Source of the DNA: Chara braunii
Lineage: Eukaryota > Streptophyta > Charophyceae > Charales > Characeae
NCBI GenBank assembly: GCA_003427395.1
Contig: BFEA01000043.1
Location: forward strand, 4,532,868 to 4,563,245
Length of the DNA: 30,378 nucleotides
Direction: 5' to 3'
The notes under the pieces were generated by a model. It had not been told where the DNA came from. It made no database searches and saw only the letters and a program-made list of their open reading frames with translations. Below are positions 1 to 8,499 of the stretch, piece after piece. The position numbers were made by a program, and so were the translations under genes. Every line of letters begins with the position of its first letter. Position 1 is the stretch's first letter.

Positions 1-225
1 TTTTTTTTGACCTGGGGAGAGGCACCATCTATTGGTGGGGAGCATCACACCTGCTGGGAAATGGGCCCAGCGTCCCATATACAGATTGAATTTGATGCCT
101 GCCAGCATTGATTACCCCGACCTCCAGGGGATTGACTGAGCAGGAAGCAGGGAAGGGGGGGACCTCTTCACCTTGGAACCGGCGCCAGATACCTATTGCT
201 ACACACTAGTTCTTCACCCCCCCCA
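1..225 (-). repeat. SINE-like family A, copy A1
   Basis: A T-run at the window edge is followed by a body that matches the copy at 3976-4266 nearly base for base, down to the shared block ending ACCTATTGCTACACAC near 214. Read on the minus strand this is a short retroposon with a 3' poly-A tail. The conserved core (about 12-76) contains the CTGGG/CCCAG inverted repeat at 54-70 found in all six copies. The poly-A side is cut by the window edge. No protein is encoded. Confidence 0.75.
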
Positions 226-482
226 ATGAAAAAGGAAAAAGGAAAAGAAAAAGAAAAAGGAGTTCAGTGTATGTGGTCGGACTGGGGGCGACCGGGTTTT
301 TTTTTGGGGGGGGGGGGAGGAATGGCCATTAACTCAGTGGGCAGAGCACCAGTTGGAAATGCGCGTTGTGGTCAAAACTGGGCAGCTGTACGTACGGACT
401 CCAGTGTGCATGACCACTCGCACACCTTCCTCGGGTTGGCGCGTGGTAAGAAAAAAAGAAAAAAAAGAAAAGAAAAAAGGAC
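226..482. other. Purine-rich and low-complexity stretch, no gene seen
   Basis: Two A/G-rich tracts (about 226-261 and 449-481) and a T8/G14 block near 298-320 surround ordinary sequence. Frames that cross it are lysine- or glycine-rich translations of the simple sequence and match nothing I recognise. Confidence 0.5.
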
Positions 483-705
483 TAGACACTGCCTGTACCA
501 CCCAAGGGGTTCAGTCCATAGTTGTCGTATGCTGGGTTTTAAGCTTGGAGAGCTCTGCCTGATGTTTCTCAGTCCATGGGCTGTGCTGATGATTATTGTT
601 CATGCACTTGTCTCCCAGTCTAGTACAGCGCACAAGCAGACCTAGTTGTCATTGTACGGTCTGAGCTAGGGGCTGCATAGAAGAGGTTGGGGGTCTGAAT
701 CTGAT
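483..705 (+). repeat. Dispersed repeat B, copy B1
   Basis: This stretch shares an ordered set of blocks with 9870-10095: ACCACCCAAGG, then TCCAT..TTGT.GTATG, then TAGTTGTCATTGTA, then GAAGAGGTTG..GGT. Identity is moderate, about 60% by eye, with small indels. The other copy lies inside a split L1-type element, so B is probably mobile or part of a larger inserted unit. No coding signal is visible. Confidence 0.45.
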
Positions 706-1540
706 CAGGCCAGGCAGAGCATATGTGCAAAGAGATAGTTGGGATGCAGGCAGGGATATTGTTGTGAGATCGATCACGTGAGTTGGTTAGTACGCGGCTC
801 CGGCCTTGCAGAAAGTTTTTGTCACCACAAGGGAAACTCGGAGGTGCCGTGCGGTCTGGGGAGCCGTTGGAAAAAAAAATTGGTGCCTCTGGTTTCATGC
901 TGACAACCACGGGCCTATGTGTGGTGTACTGGTGCTTTAAGGCCTTGTTTTCCGGGGGGCAGGGCCGTACGTGGGATGATAGGGGGGAGCTGTTAGTAGG
1001 GGGATTAGATAGGAGAGTCCCAGGGGGATAAACTAGAATAAGGCCCAGTCGATGGTAGACATGAGAGGGACGGATGGTAATCTAGTACGTACCATTGACT
1101 GATACCAGCCAGTGCTGTTCTGGACAAGGACTCTGGGGGGTTGGTCTTGCAGTAGGGGCTGTCTTAGGGATAGATAATGATGGGATAGCCTGCTTCCGAC
1201 GTTGACAAATAGCCCAGGGCAGGGCTAGTTGATGATGGAGGAAAGGGTGATGGATGGTGGCCTAGTACGTACTGATGCTGCTCTGGATGATGACAACCTA
1301 CAATATAGTGGCTGGAGGGTCTAGTTGATGACCGAGGCAAGGGGACGGATGGTGGCCGTAGACCCGCCAATGATGGAGGCTGTAACCAACAGCGATCAGA
1401 ATAACAACAGTACGACCACAACAATGTGACCAGAGACGGGTCTAGGGGGACGTCTATAGGTAAGGGGAAGAGGAGGAGGGGAGAGGGGGGAGAGGGGATG
1501 GTGGTTGCCGTACATCTACTGATAATAGGTTGGAACCTCT
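706..1540. repeat. Degenerate G-rich repeats, no gene seen
   Basis: Related phrases recur around 1050-1095, 1225-1275 and 1320-1365: a (T/C)GATG..GA(G/A)G..A.GGGA/TGGATGGT phrase, followed in the first two by CTAGTACGTAC. They are spaced irregularly, with about 95 bp between the last two. This looks like an old, decayed tandem array. Open frames on either strand here are short and unrecognisable. Confidence 0.35.
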
Positions 1541-2328
1541 AGGTTGCATTTACAATAGCAGTGGTACATACAATGAACAAGTCGACAAGATACGAGCAGA
1601 ACAAGGAATAAAAATGGCTTGGGGGACAGTTATGGGTCCACCTATGGGACTTGAAGAAGAACGTCTACGCCTAGCGCTCGATGTTCCCATACGACAGGGT
1701 GATGGTCCTGAGTGCTGGTCACACTGAGGTAGGATAGTAGGGATAGAGGGTGCGCGAGGAGTATGGACGCGAGGATGGGTTGGAAGGTAGCCTCACCTCG
1801 TCAGGACAACCATTGCCTGGCCTGGCAGCTGCCAGCAATCACCGTGTGTCTGGTCCTTGGCCTCCTCAACACCCTGGGCTTCAAAAAAAAAAAAAAAAAA
1901 AAAAAAAGACAGGGTTTGTGTGACTGTGCTTCAATCAGGGCTGAGCTGGGTAGGCCCTGCTCAGCCCTCGTGCCTACAACCACTGTCTGGTCAGGTCATT
2001 CCTGTGTCGATGATGGGTGGGTGATAATCCTCAGCGGTAAACACTGAGGTGGGATTGTGGGAGAGCAGAAGGGAGTCAGTCTCATAAGGAATAGGGACCT
2101 CTATATATAGGCCATCTCCCATCTCTCAAATGGCCGCCTACCGAAGGTGACTGTCATATGTCTATAGCATGATAGCATGATTAGCATCCAACCTTCACAA
2201 CAACCTGGGCTTAAAAAAAAAAAAAAAAGGGTTGCAACTTTGAAGTCTGAAGAAGATTCATGCCAGATGTTTTTGGGAAATCTTTTGTTTTTTTAACTTT
2301 TTTTGTTAAACAAATTAAAGCTTTTGTA
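1541..2328. repeat. Diverged repeat with two A-tailed ends; no gene seen
   Basis: A segment around 1700-1740 (TGATGGTCCTGAG..CACTGAGGTAGGAT) recurs about 320 bp later at 2020-2062. Two A-runs, 1883-1907 and about 2213-2228, are each preceded by the same phrase, CAAC(A/C)CCTGGGCTT, which suggests two retroposed tails of one family on the plus strand. 2229-2328 shows nothing but T/A-rich sequence. I see no coding region. Confidence 0.35.
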
Positions 2329-2574
2329 TTAAACCACCAGTACTTGGCCCAGCTATCGGCCATGGAAAAAAAAAAAGAGTAGAAATGTTTCTAGTCGGTT
2401 GAATTTGGGCGCTCCTGTAGTGGCCTGTACGTTTCCTAAACCCGTGGCTTGTTAAAAAAAAGAGTAGAAGTGTTTCTAGTCGGATGAATTTGGGCGCTCC
2501 TGTAGTGGCCTGTACGTTTCCTAAGCCCGTGGCTTGTTAACGGGCCGCACGACTTTAGGAAGTACTGGTGGTTT
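2329..2574 (+). mobile_element. TTAA MITE with internal duplication
   Basis: The left end reads TTAAACCACCAGTACTT and the right end is its inverse, AAGTACTGGTGGTTT, followed by GA where other copies have AA. The body matches the 158-bp copies at 14658-14815 and 15526-15683. This copy is longer because about 85 bp (2376-2460) is repeated immediately at 2461-2545 with a few substitutions. Ends in TTAA suggest a piggyBac-type target site, but no transposase is present. Confidence 0.8.
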
Positions 2575-2908
2575 GATAAGACTGGAAAATGGTTCCAGTG
2601 TTCCTTACATGTGTTACACACATCACCCTGCCCCTTGTTATTGTCAAGGGCCCCAGATTCAGTGCCATTGATTACGTCCTGAAAAAGGAAGGACGTTATA
2701 CCGCTCCACCTCTGTTCCGTAGACTACCGTCTTCACCCGAATTGAAAGCCTGGTCATTCTAGCTGCACTTGGAAAAACTTTCAGTCCGCATGATGTGATA
2801 ATGTCCGGGTGTTCTGTTCGGGGGAAGATGGTGGTCTCATCTCTGGCTATAGCCACCCTCCCTCTTCTTTCAGTTCCAATCACCATAGTTCAATTCTTAG
2901 TCCAAACA
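2575..2908. other. No feature recognised
   Basis: Unique-looking sequence. Short frames on both strands overlap it, but none shows a motif, and they give unrelated low-scoring translations. It serves as the target of the A2 retroposon insertion at its right end. Confidence 0.4.
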
Positions 2909-3030
2909 CGAAAGGATACCCTTCTCTTTTTTTTTTCTTTTTTTTTTTTGGGACAAAGAGCTCCAATCTATTCGTGGGGAGCAACACGTGCTGGGAACCG
3001 GGCCCAGCGTCCCGAAAGAATACCCTTCTC
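2909..3030 (-). mobile_element. SINE-like family A, copy A2, with target-site duplication
   Basis: An 18-bp direct repeat with one mismatch, CGAAAG(G/A)ATACCCTTCTC, flanks the insert (2909-2926 and 3013-3030). The insert is a T-rich run (2927-2950) and only about 62 bp of core. On the minus strand it starts GGGACGCTGGG and ends in poly-A. This is the shortest family member and gives the cleanest boundaries. A long duplication plus a poly-A tail is typical of target-primed reverse transcription by a LINE. Confidence 0.85.
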
Positions 3031-3678
3031 GCTTACACGTTGCATTGACATTGGATGAAAATATTTTTTACTCATTTTTTCAGAATTTCAATTTAAAAAA
3101 AATCTTCGGTGAAAAATTCGAAAAAAAAAAGTATGTTGTACAATATTGCAATGCAAACAACTTTTGCTTGAGGGTCTTGGTGAAATTCCAAACCAAATTT
3201 GAGATAAAAATAGAAACAATGGCGGTACTACAGGCTTTCGAAAAGTTATACCCTGAGGACTGCTGGCCAAAGTGGACCCTATCTGGGTTCTCCCTCTCAG
3301 CCCACTGTTGCAGGCTACTGGGATGAGCAATTGAACCGCCAGTTCACCGGAAGCAGAGTACTGCTCTTGCCGGTTGACTTGACCAGAGCATTTTGATTCT
3401 GGCTTGGGCTGGTAGCCTGGTAGTGGCAGGCCAGTTTGAAAATGAGCAGCTGCTGGCTAGCGAGCCTTGGAAGGTATCTTCGTCGCGCATGTGAACTCAT
3501 GGCTTTACACCAGACTGCCTTGTGGGGGGGGGAGGGGGAACAATTGAGACCAGACTGCCGGGGGGCAACTTTCCCCCCTCCCAATATAATCTGCCACCTA
3601 AAGGCTCCCCCTCATAAGAAAATATGTTCTCCTCCCTCATGGAGGCAGTGTGTTGACAATTCACTGTCTATCCAAAAC
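3031..3678. other. A/T-rich then ordinary sequence, no gene seen
   Basis: 3055-3220 is A/T-rich with several A-runs. 3220-3678 has more balanced composition and a G9 run near 3524. Several overlapping short frames exist on both strands, none with recognisable domain content, so I treat them as chance. Confidence 0.35.
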
Positions 3679-3774
3679 TTTTTTTTTGTTTTTTTTTCGT
3701 TCTTCTTTTTGGGGAACAAGGCTCCAATCTATTGGTGGGGAGCAGCACGTGCTGGGAACCGGGCCCAGCGTCCC
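3679..3774 (-). mobile_element. SINE-like family A, copy A3
   Basis: A T-rich run (3679-3710) is followed by a core nearly identical to A2: minus-strand GGGACGCTGGGCCCGG... to GGAGCCTTGTTCC, then A-rich. The CTGGG-7 nt-CCCAG hairpin lies at 3752-3768. The bases before the T-run (TCTATCCAAAAC) resemble those before copy A4 (TCTATCAAAAC), so the two may share a flanking duplication. I could not find a target-site duplication here. Confidence 0.7.
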
Positions 3775-3975
3775 ATATGGAAATTTACATAGACTTTGAA
3801 AATTGAGACACGGGGGCCATTACCCGGCCTTGTCTAAGAAAAATTGGAGCGACTTAGGAAATTACTAGGACAAACTTCAGAAATAGACAAACTTCAGAAA
3901 AAGACTCAGGAAGCCCCCATCAGTCCTCTTTACCTCACTCCGGCAAGACTTACTGCGGCAATTGTCTATCAAAAC

Positions 3976-4266
3976 TTTTTTTTTTTTTTTTTTTTTTTTT
4001 TAAACACNCCCCCACCAGTGTTAGTGGTGCTGATAAGAGCAGACACCACTAGCACCTGGGGAGAGGCTCCATCTATTGGTGGGGAGCATCACCTGCTGGG
4101 AAACAGGCCCAGCGTCCCATATACAGATCGAATTTAATTCCTGCCAGCATTGATTACCCTGGCCTCCAGGGGATTGACTGAGCAGGAGGCAGGGAAGGGG
4201 GGGACCTCTTCACCTTGGAACCGGCGCCAGATACCTATTGCTACACACAAGTTCCTCCCTCCCCCC
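3976..4266 (-). mobile_element. SINE-like family A, long copy A4
   Basis: A 26-base T-run is followed by an extra module (about 4002-4055, holding an ambiguous base at 4008 and a GTGGTGCT...AGCACC-like inverted pair), the conserved core (4056-4118) and a long body to about 4266 shared with copy A1. Read on the minus strand the tail is 3' poly-A. The core hairpin is CTGGG/CCCAG at 4096-4112. The extra module also occurs in the plus-strand copy at 16615-16752, so long and short subfamilies exist. Confidence 0.75.
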
Positions 4267-4396
4267 TCGAGCCCCAGTCCTTTTTGTTGCTGGAAACCGG
4301 GTCGAGTGTCCCTTTGAATACGTCTTTTCTTACAGAAGGGTCAGCTGAGAAAGCAGGATTCCGAAACCAGGAGGAAAAGGACTGATTCTACTATTG

Positions 4397-4461
4397 CCAC
4401 CGTGGCTAAAAGCTGATTCTTCCCTCCCCACCGTGGCTCAAAGCTGATTCTTTCCTCCCTC
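4397..4461. repeat. 31-bp tandem duplication in the L1 3' region
   Basis: CCACCGTGGCT(A/C)AAAGCTGATTCTT(T/C)CC recurs with a 31-bp step starting at 4397 and 4428. It lies downstream of the C-terminal end of the minus-strand L1 frame, so it is probably part of that element's 3' untranslated region. Confidence 0.6.
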
Positions 4462-4534
4462 CTCTGCCCGCGCACTCTTGCACCCAGCCCTCGTTGAGCC
4501 ATCGCTGTTCTGTCACGTCGATCCGCTGACCCGC

Positions 4535-5029
4535 TTACTCTGCTCCGTACCATTGCATGTCCACCATTGCAAGCTGATGAGGCGGAAAGGGGTCGGGGAA
4601 GTCTGAGGGTGGTCACAGTGGGACTCGTTGGTCCATATTGGTCCATTCTTTGAAGCCTATGTTGTAGTCCCTTCTGAACTGTTCCCGTTCCTGCCCCTGC
4701 GTTTGCCCCTGTGTTTCTCCTCTCTCCCATTGGATGTGTGCGATCCAGCCCCCCTGTTCGCTTCCCAGCCAGTCCCTTGAGAATTGTTTGATTGCTTGTG
4801 TGATGTCTTTTTTTGCGTGGAGCCTGTCCAGTTGGCTTTTAACTTTTTGCCACCGCGTAAGGAGTTCTTGATTGATAAATGGTCTGATCATGTCCGTCAC
4901 TTCCTCCCCTTCTGCTCGAACCCCTTCCATGGAAAGTATGCAGCGTTTTCTCCATAGTGCCCAGATAATGGCTCTCCTTCCTATTTTAAACATGTTGTTC
5001 TCGAAGTCGCTGCCTGAGGGGAGGTCCAT
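4535..5029 (-). pseudogene. L1 ORF2 C-terminal tail fragment
   Basis: This reads RRAIIWALWRKRCILSMEG, then a charged, glutamine-rich stretch, then FKEWTNMDQRVPL. A TGA stands at 4613-4615, and the same frame continues with PPSDFPDPFPPH (4577-4612) before a stop at 4535-4537. The plus-strand relative has VMWALWWQRCILSLE, a similar charged region, FNDWIHVE and the same PPSDFPDPFPPH block, with cysteine where this copy has the TGA. That identity shows the tail belongs to the protein and that TGA is a decay mutation. The function of the tail is unknown. Confidence 0.75.
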
Positions 5030-5800
5030 GCTTCACAGAGCAGCGCCCTCCAATCCCATGGCCAGGTGGAATCAGTTTCAAGCAGGCTCCATATCCTGTC
5101 CCACCGTCGCCATGTTAGCACCGCCCCCGGGCACAGCAGGAAGATATGTTTTATGGTTTCAGGGATCTTTCGAGACGGGAAGGCTGTGTGGCAGGATTTA
5201 CACCATGGCAGTGCCAAGCCTTTCTGTTCTAGATACGTGCGGTCTACCAGCCAGTTGTTAGTGGGAAGGCAGCGGTGCCCTATCTGCCATTGCAGGGAAG
5301 CGAACTTTGTCGGTTTAACTCTCGTGGTTGTAAACCATCGGATGGGGCGAAGGGTTCCTTGTCCCACATTCAGATGGGTCGGCCAGCGGGCCCTCACGAT
5401 CTCTTTGAAGTTCACCCTTGGGCGCAGCAGCCGGTATGTGTGCTTCACGGACAGGCTGAGCAGCTGCTTATCTGAAATTTGTGGCGACCTATGTACTGGC
5501 TTCCAATGCGACTCCCCCGGGTCGAACGGCAGGTCTACGAGCGGGGTTTTCGGGCGAAACACTATCCATTCATCTTTCTGCATCAACACCCGGAGCTTGT
5601 ATAATTCCTTGTTTTTGCACCACTTCAGCTCCTCCGGGGTATGCTTAGAGAGGACATTATCCTTATTCTTGTGGAAGAGGCTGATCTGAGACTCATCGGA
5701 CCGTACCTCTACTACCTTACCCACACTCTCCTTGTCCCCCAGGATAGCCACCCTGTCCCATTGTGTCAATCGCGGTCCCTGCTCAGAATGCGCGCCCAAT
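4981..5800 (-). pseudogene. L1 ORF2 zf-RVT domain fragment
   Basis: After a shift near 5780 the protein continues in another frame. It contains a charged linker, then LQWQIGHRCLPTNNWLVDRTYLEQKG, LPWCKSC (5188-5209) and ETIKHIFLLCPGAVLTW with RRWDRIW. The CxxC followed by HxxxxC pattern and the surrounding tryptophans are the signature of the zinc-binding domain found near the C-terminus of plant LINE reverse transcriptases, thought to bind nucleic acid. The open stretch technically begins further upstream at 5913, but residues before about 5790 are out-of-frame sequence and should not be counted. A further frameshift near 5010 separates this from the tail. Confidence 0.85.
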
Positions 5801-6311
5801 TGAGGGGGGTCGCAAAAATCAATTCTTCCAGGTTTCGTTCGACATCGTGACAGTACCTCATCGTGGCTCTCAGTTGCGAAGACGTTTTCCAGTTTTTTTT
5901 TGTTGGGTCCCATATATCCTTAATTATAACTATACCCTTTCTAACCCAGCTGCTCCACGGAGAGTCCGAGCTGCGGTACACCCTCCCATGCCTATCCGTG
6001 ATGTTCCTATTGCCGAGGAGGGGTTGGCGCATCACCTCTTCCCAGGTGTTTGGCGAGGTTTTCTCTGGCAGCGGCAGCTGGCGCCAAGTCTTTAGAACAC
6101 GGGGCCAGAAGTCATCTCTAGTCAGGTCCCTCCTTGCTTCATCTCGGCTCGAGATCCTGGCAGACCAGGGCCGTCGCGGTATGGACCAGTAATGGTCTTC
6201 TATCCAGATCAGAGGGTGTACCCCCCGTGGTGCCTGCGGGGCTAACCTGGCAATATGTTCCAGCGCCAGGGAAAGCCATGGGAGATCTGGCGTGAACACC
6301 ATTCTTCTCAC
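5770..6311 (-). pseudogene. L1 ORF2 connection region fragment
   Basis: An open stretch beginning VRRMVFTPDLPW continues the RT frame after a shift near 6315. Blocks such as DDFWPRVLKTWRQL, NTWEEVMRQPLLGN, SSWVRKGIVIIKDIWD and KKNWKTSSQL align in order with the plus-strand relative at 10991-11341 (DNFWPSLLDCW, QWEEINRQPVFGN, WWSWVKRGVLRIGDLWD, RRDWKTADQL). That shared order is the main evidence that this is coding. The region lies between RT and zf-RVT in plant L1 proteins and has no known enzyme activity. The frame is lost near 5780. Confidence 0.75.
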
Positions 6312-7192
6312 CCACTGAGCAGTGCCGTCACTTGGATATCTGGGTCCAAAATTCCCAAGCCCCCTTTATCTTTAGGCTGGATAACTGACGACCATGCCAC
6401 CCGACTGATGACATTCGGAAGCCCGCTGTTACCTCTCCACAACAGAGCAGTTATCTGCCGTTTAAGGGATTTAACCGCTTCTTTACTGAGGGCCTAGATT
6501 GCAGATTTGTACCATAGAGCAGCCAGTACTGTGTTGTTAATTGCCAATGCCCTACCTATTAGAGATGTGTGCTTGTCGTTCCACTGGGTTAATTTTTCCA
6601 GCGCCGGTTTGAGGATCCAGTTGTCGTTGGAAGCAGGTCTTCCCAACGCTGTCAAGACGATTCCCAACACTGTAACCGAAGCCTCTTGCGGTAGCCACTT
6701 AACCTGTGGTAACTCTGGGGGTCGCACCCCTTGATGGTAGATCCACCACCCCAGTGTTTTGTTGCCCCAATTTATAATCATGTCAGAGACCGCCGTAAAC
6801 CGCTCTAGCAGTCGCCTAATCTCTTCCATGTTCTCGAGGGTGGCGTCCATCAGTATAGGCAGGTCATCCGCGAACATCGAACAGACCGGGATTGCTTCCT
6901 CTGGGATGGCGGAGATTTGCAGTTTGGTAAGATCCTTGTTGGCCCGGAGGTTTGCAGCCAACGCCTCCATCACAATTATGAAGAGGAAAGGGGTCATCGG
7001 GTCCCCTTGTCGGACCGATCGTTGCAGCGAGATCACCGGTGCTAGGCGGCCGTTTATCTGGACAGTCATGGTAGCATTGAAGTGCAGAATCTCAATCCGA
7101 CGCCGAAAAGACGGGCCAATGTTCATTTTTTCCATACATTTATCTAAGAAAAGTCAGTCCACGTGATCGTATGCTTTTTCAAAATCAATAAA
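6312..7192 (-). pseudogene. L1-type reverse transcriptase, palm domain fragment
   Basis: This is the polymerase part of the LINE ORF2 protein, which copies element RNA into DNA at the nicked target. Motif A reads FIDFEKAYDHVD (7157-7192), immediately followed by a TGA where a tryptophan is usual. Motif B region reads SVRQGDPMTPFLF, and the catalytic motif C reads FADD (6863-6874). After the thumb-like stretch ending ALWYKSAI comes a TAG (6494-6496), then the same frame continues with LSKEAVKSLKRQITALLW and RVAW..IQPKDKGGLG, a block typical of plant L1 proteins after the RT. A single-base shift near 6315 moves the frame on. The catalytic residues are still present, but stops and shifts make it non-functional. 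Confidence 0.88.
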
Positions 7193-7305
7193 AGTTTCGG
7201 TTGTTTCGAGAAACAGCTGGTTAAACGGTCGGTACCCCAAGGGGTCTTAGGCCCCCTCTGGGAAGGCTCTGATTCAAATGCATATGGACCCACGCGGCAC
7301 ACAGA

Positions 7306-7355
7306 TTCAGCCACCGCGTTAACGGCCTAAAAACGTGGAAGTATTGGTGGTTTAA
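7306..7355 (+). repeat. Right end of a TTAA MITE (solo or truncated)
   Basis: The sequence CCGCGTTAACGGCC...GGAAGTATTGGTGGTTTAA matches the right 50 bp of the 158-bp MITEs (GGCGCGTTAACGGGC...GGAAGTACTGGTGGTTTAA). A TTAAAC at 7221 could be the left end, giving a 135-bp unit, but its inverted repeat is poor. I therefore call only the right end. Confidence 0.5.
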
Positions 7356-7472
7356 ACTGCCAGTACACAGCGCCGGCTTTGCTGAAAAATAAACTCGTAG
7401 CCTAAGAAAATTTTGGAGGCTCGGCCTACCAGACCACGATGGCTGGCGGCGCCAACCAAAAAGAAAAAAAAG

Positions 7473-8234
7473 TGCGCCGCTGATGGTGCAGGAGACCCAC
7501 TTAATGGATCTCCTGAAGCACCACAAGGCACGGTGCAGGAGACTCACTTAATGGATTTACCAGAGCACCACAGGGCACATAAATAGGCCTGGCCCTTTCA
7601 AATTTATCAAGCCTATGCCCCGAGTCTTGGGCGGGCGGTGACAATATGGGTCCCCCCCAAGTTGCGAATAGAAATACTTAATTCGGGGTGCTGGGTATGT
7701 TGGAATTGTAAGTGGTATGCATTGGCTCCCTCTATGCCCCTAACTTTGCCCCCAAGAGAAAAGAGTTCCTAGAGAAAGTTAAGGTTGTCCCCCCCCCGAC
7801 ATCCTAGTAATTCTAGCTGGGGATTATAATATCGCGTCGGACAGATGGATGGACCGAGGAGAGTCCAACTCTCTACTTCATATAGAGTAGAGGAGGACGA
7901 AAGGATGGTGGGGGACATGTGTGCCTTGCTCTCACTATTTGATATTTATAGGGTCATTTACCCCACCAAAAGAGATTTCACTTGTGTCAAACGCAATGAC
8001 CCGGTTAGACCGTCCAAGTCTCGGATGGACTAGATCTTGGCCTCGGAGGAGTTGGCGGGTGGGCTAATAGTGTATGCACTACTGCCGATGAACCCATACC
8101 CTGGTTTGGACCGCAGGATGTGTATGGCTGTTGGGAGCTTCCGCAAGCGGGCGGACCAAGGGGCCAGCTACTGTAAGCTCAACACTTCCTTGCTTCGTTT
8201 GAGGTCCTTCCAGAGGTACCTACGACAGGCATAG
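7473..8234 (+). pseudogene. L1-type endonuclease domain remnant
   Basis: LINE endonucleases nick the target DNA to prime reverse transcription. Visible signatures in order are MVQETHL (7486-7503, repeated at 7533-7550), RAVTIWVPPK (near 7634-7662), IGSLYAPNFAPKRKEFL (near 7709-7770), the catalytic-type AGDYN (7816-7830), and a C-terminal LLSLFDIYRVIYPTKRDFT...SKSRMD followed by a TAG and ILASEEL (7926-8050). These match the QETH, YAPN, GDxN and SR(L/M)D blocks of the family. The terminal histidine motif of an SDHxP type is not seen. At least two frameshifts and several stops are present. Frame continues loosely to about 8234. Confidence 0.8.
7485..7578 (+). repeat. 47-bp tandem duplication over the QETHL motif
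   Basis: GGTGCAGGAGAC(C/T)CACTTAATGGAT begins at 7485 and again at 7532, giving two 47-bp units that both end in CAC. Because 47 is not a multiple of three, only one copy can be in frame with the rest of the endonuclease, so the duplication itself breaks the gene. Confidence 0.8.
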
Positions 8235-8499
8235 GACTACGGAAGGACTGCCGTCCACAATCGGACTCATATCACGTGGTTTAACAATGGGTTATTCATT
8301 CTGGCCAAAAAGAGTAACGAATTTTCCAAACTCCTAGCCGCCCAGTGGCATCGGCAGGAAGTTACGATCATGCAGAACCTTCTGGACATTCAACAACAGG
8401 AAATTCACAAGGGCAGGAGCAACAGGTTCTCGAGTTTTGACCCCGAGTATAATAACGTTGGCAGGGTGCAAAAATACGTGCGAGATTATCCAAATGTTC

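Larger units (their letters stand above)
4320..7220 (-). mobile_element. L1-type non-LTR retrotransposon, 5'-truncated, defective
   Basis: Read right to left, the element carries reverse transcriptase from motif A onward, the connection region, a zf-RVT zinc-binding domain and a C-terminal tail. The endonuclease and the N-terminal half of the RT are absent, as expected for a 5'-truncated LINE copy. The frame is broken by at least three stops (7154-7156, 6494-6496, 4613-4615) and three frameshifts (near 6315, 5780 and 5010). The downstream plus-strand element (7470-12611) encodes a homologous protein with the same domain order. The two are related but diverged L1-type families, facing away from each other. 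Boundaries are approximate. No clear poly-A tail or target-site duplication was found. Confidence 0.85.

Noticed and set aside
4018-4266. tRNA-derived SINE with A and B boxes
   Set aside because: GGTTCCAAGG on the minus strand only weakly resembles a B box, and no convincing A box lies at the normal distance. I therefore call the family SINE-like without assigning a tRNA origin.
4573-4590. CTGATGAGGCGGAAA resembling a hammerhead ribozyme core
   Set aside because: There is no room for a helix II between CTGATGA and GAAA, and no matching flanking stems or cleavage triplet. It also lies antisense over the conserved L1 tail PPSDFPDPFPPH, which explains the sequence.
5066-5689. Plus-strand 207-codon open frame
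   Set aside because: It lies opposite the zf-RVT frame, which has clear family motifs. The plus-strand translation shows none, so it is an antisense shadow.
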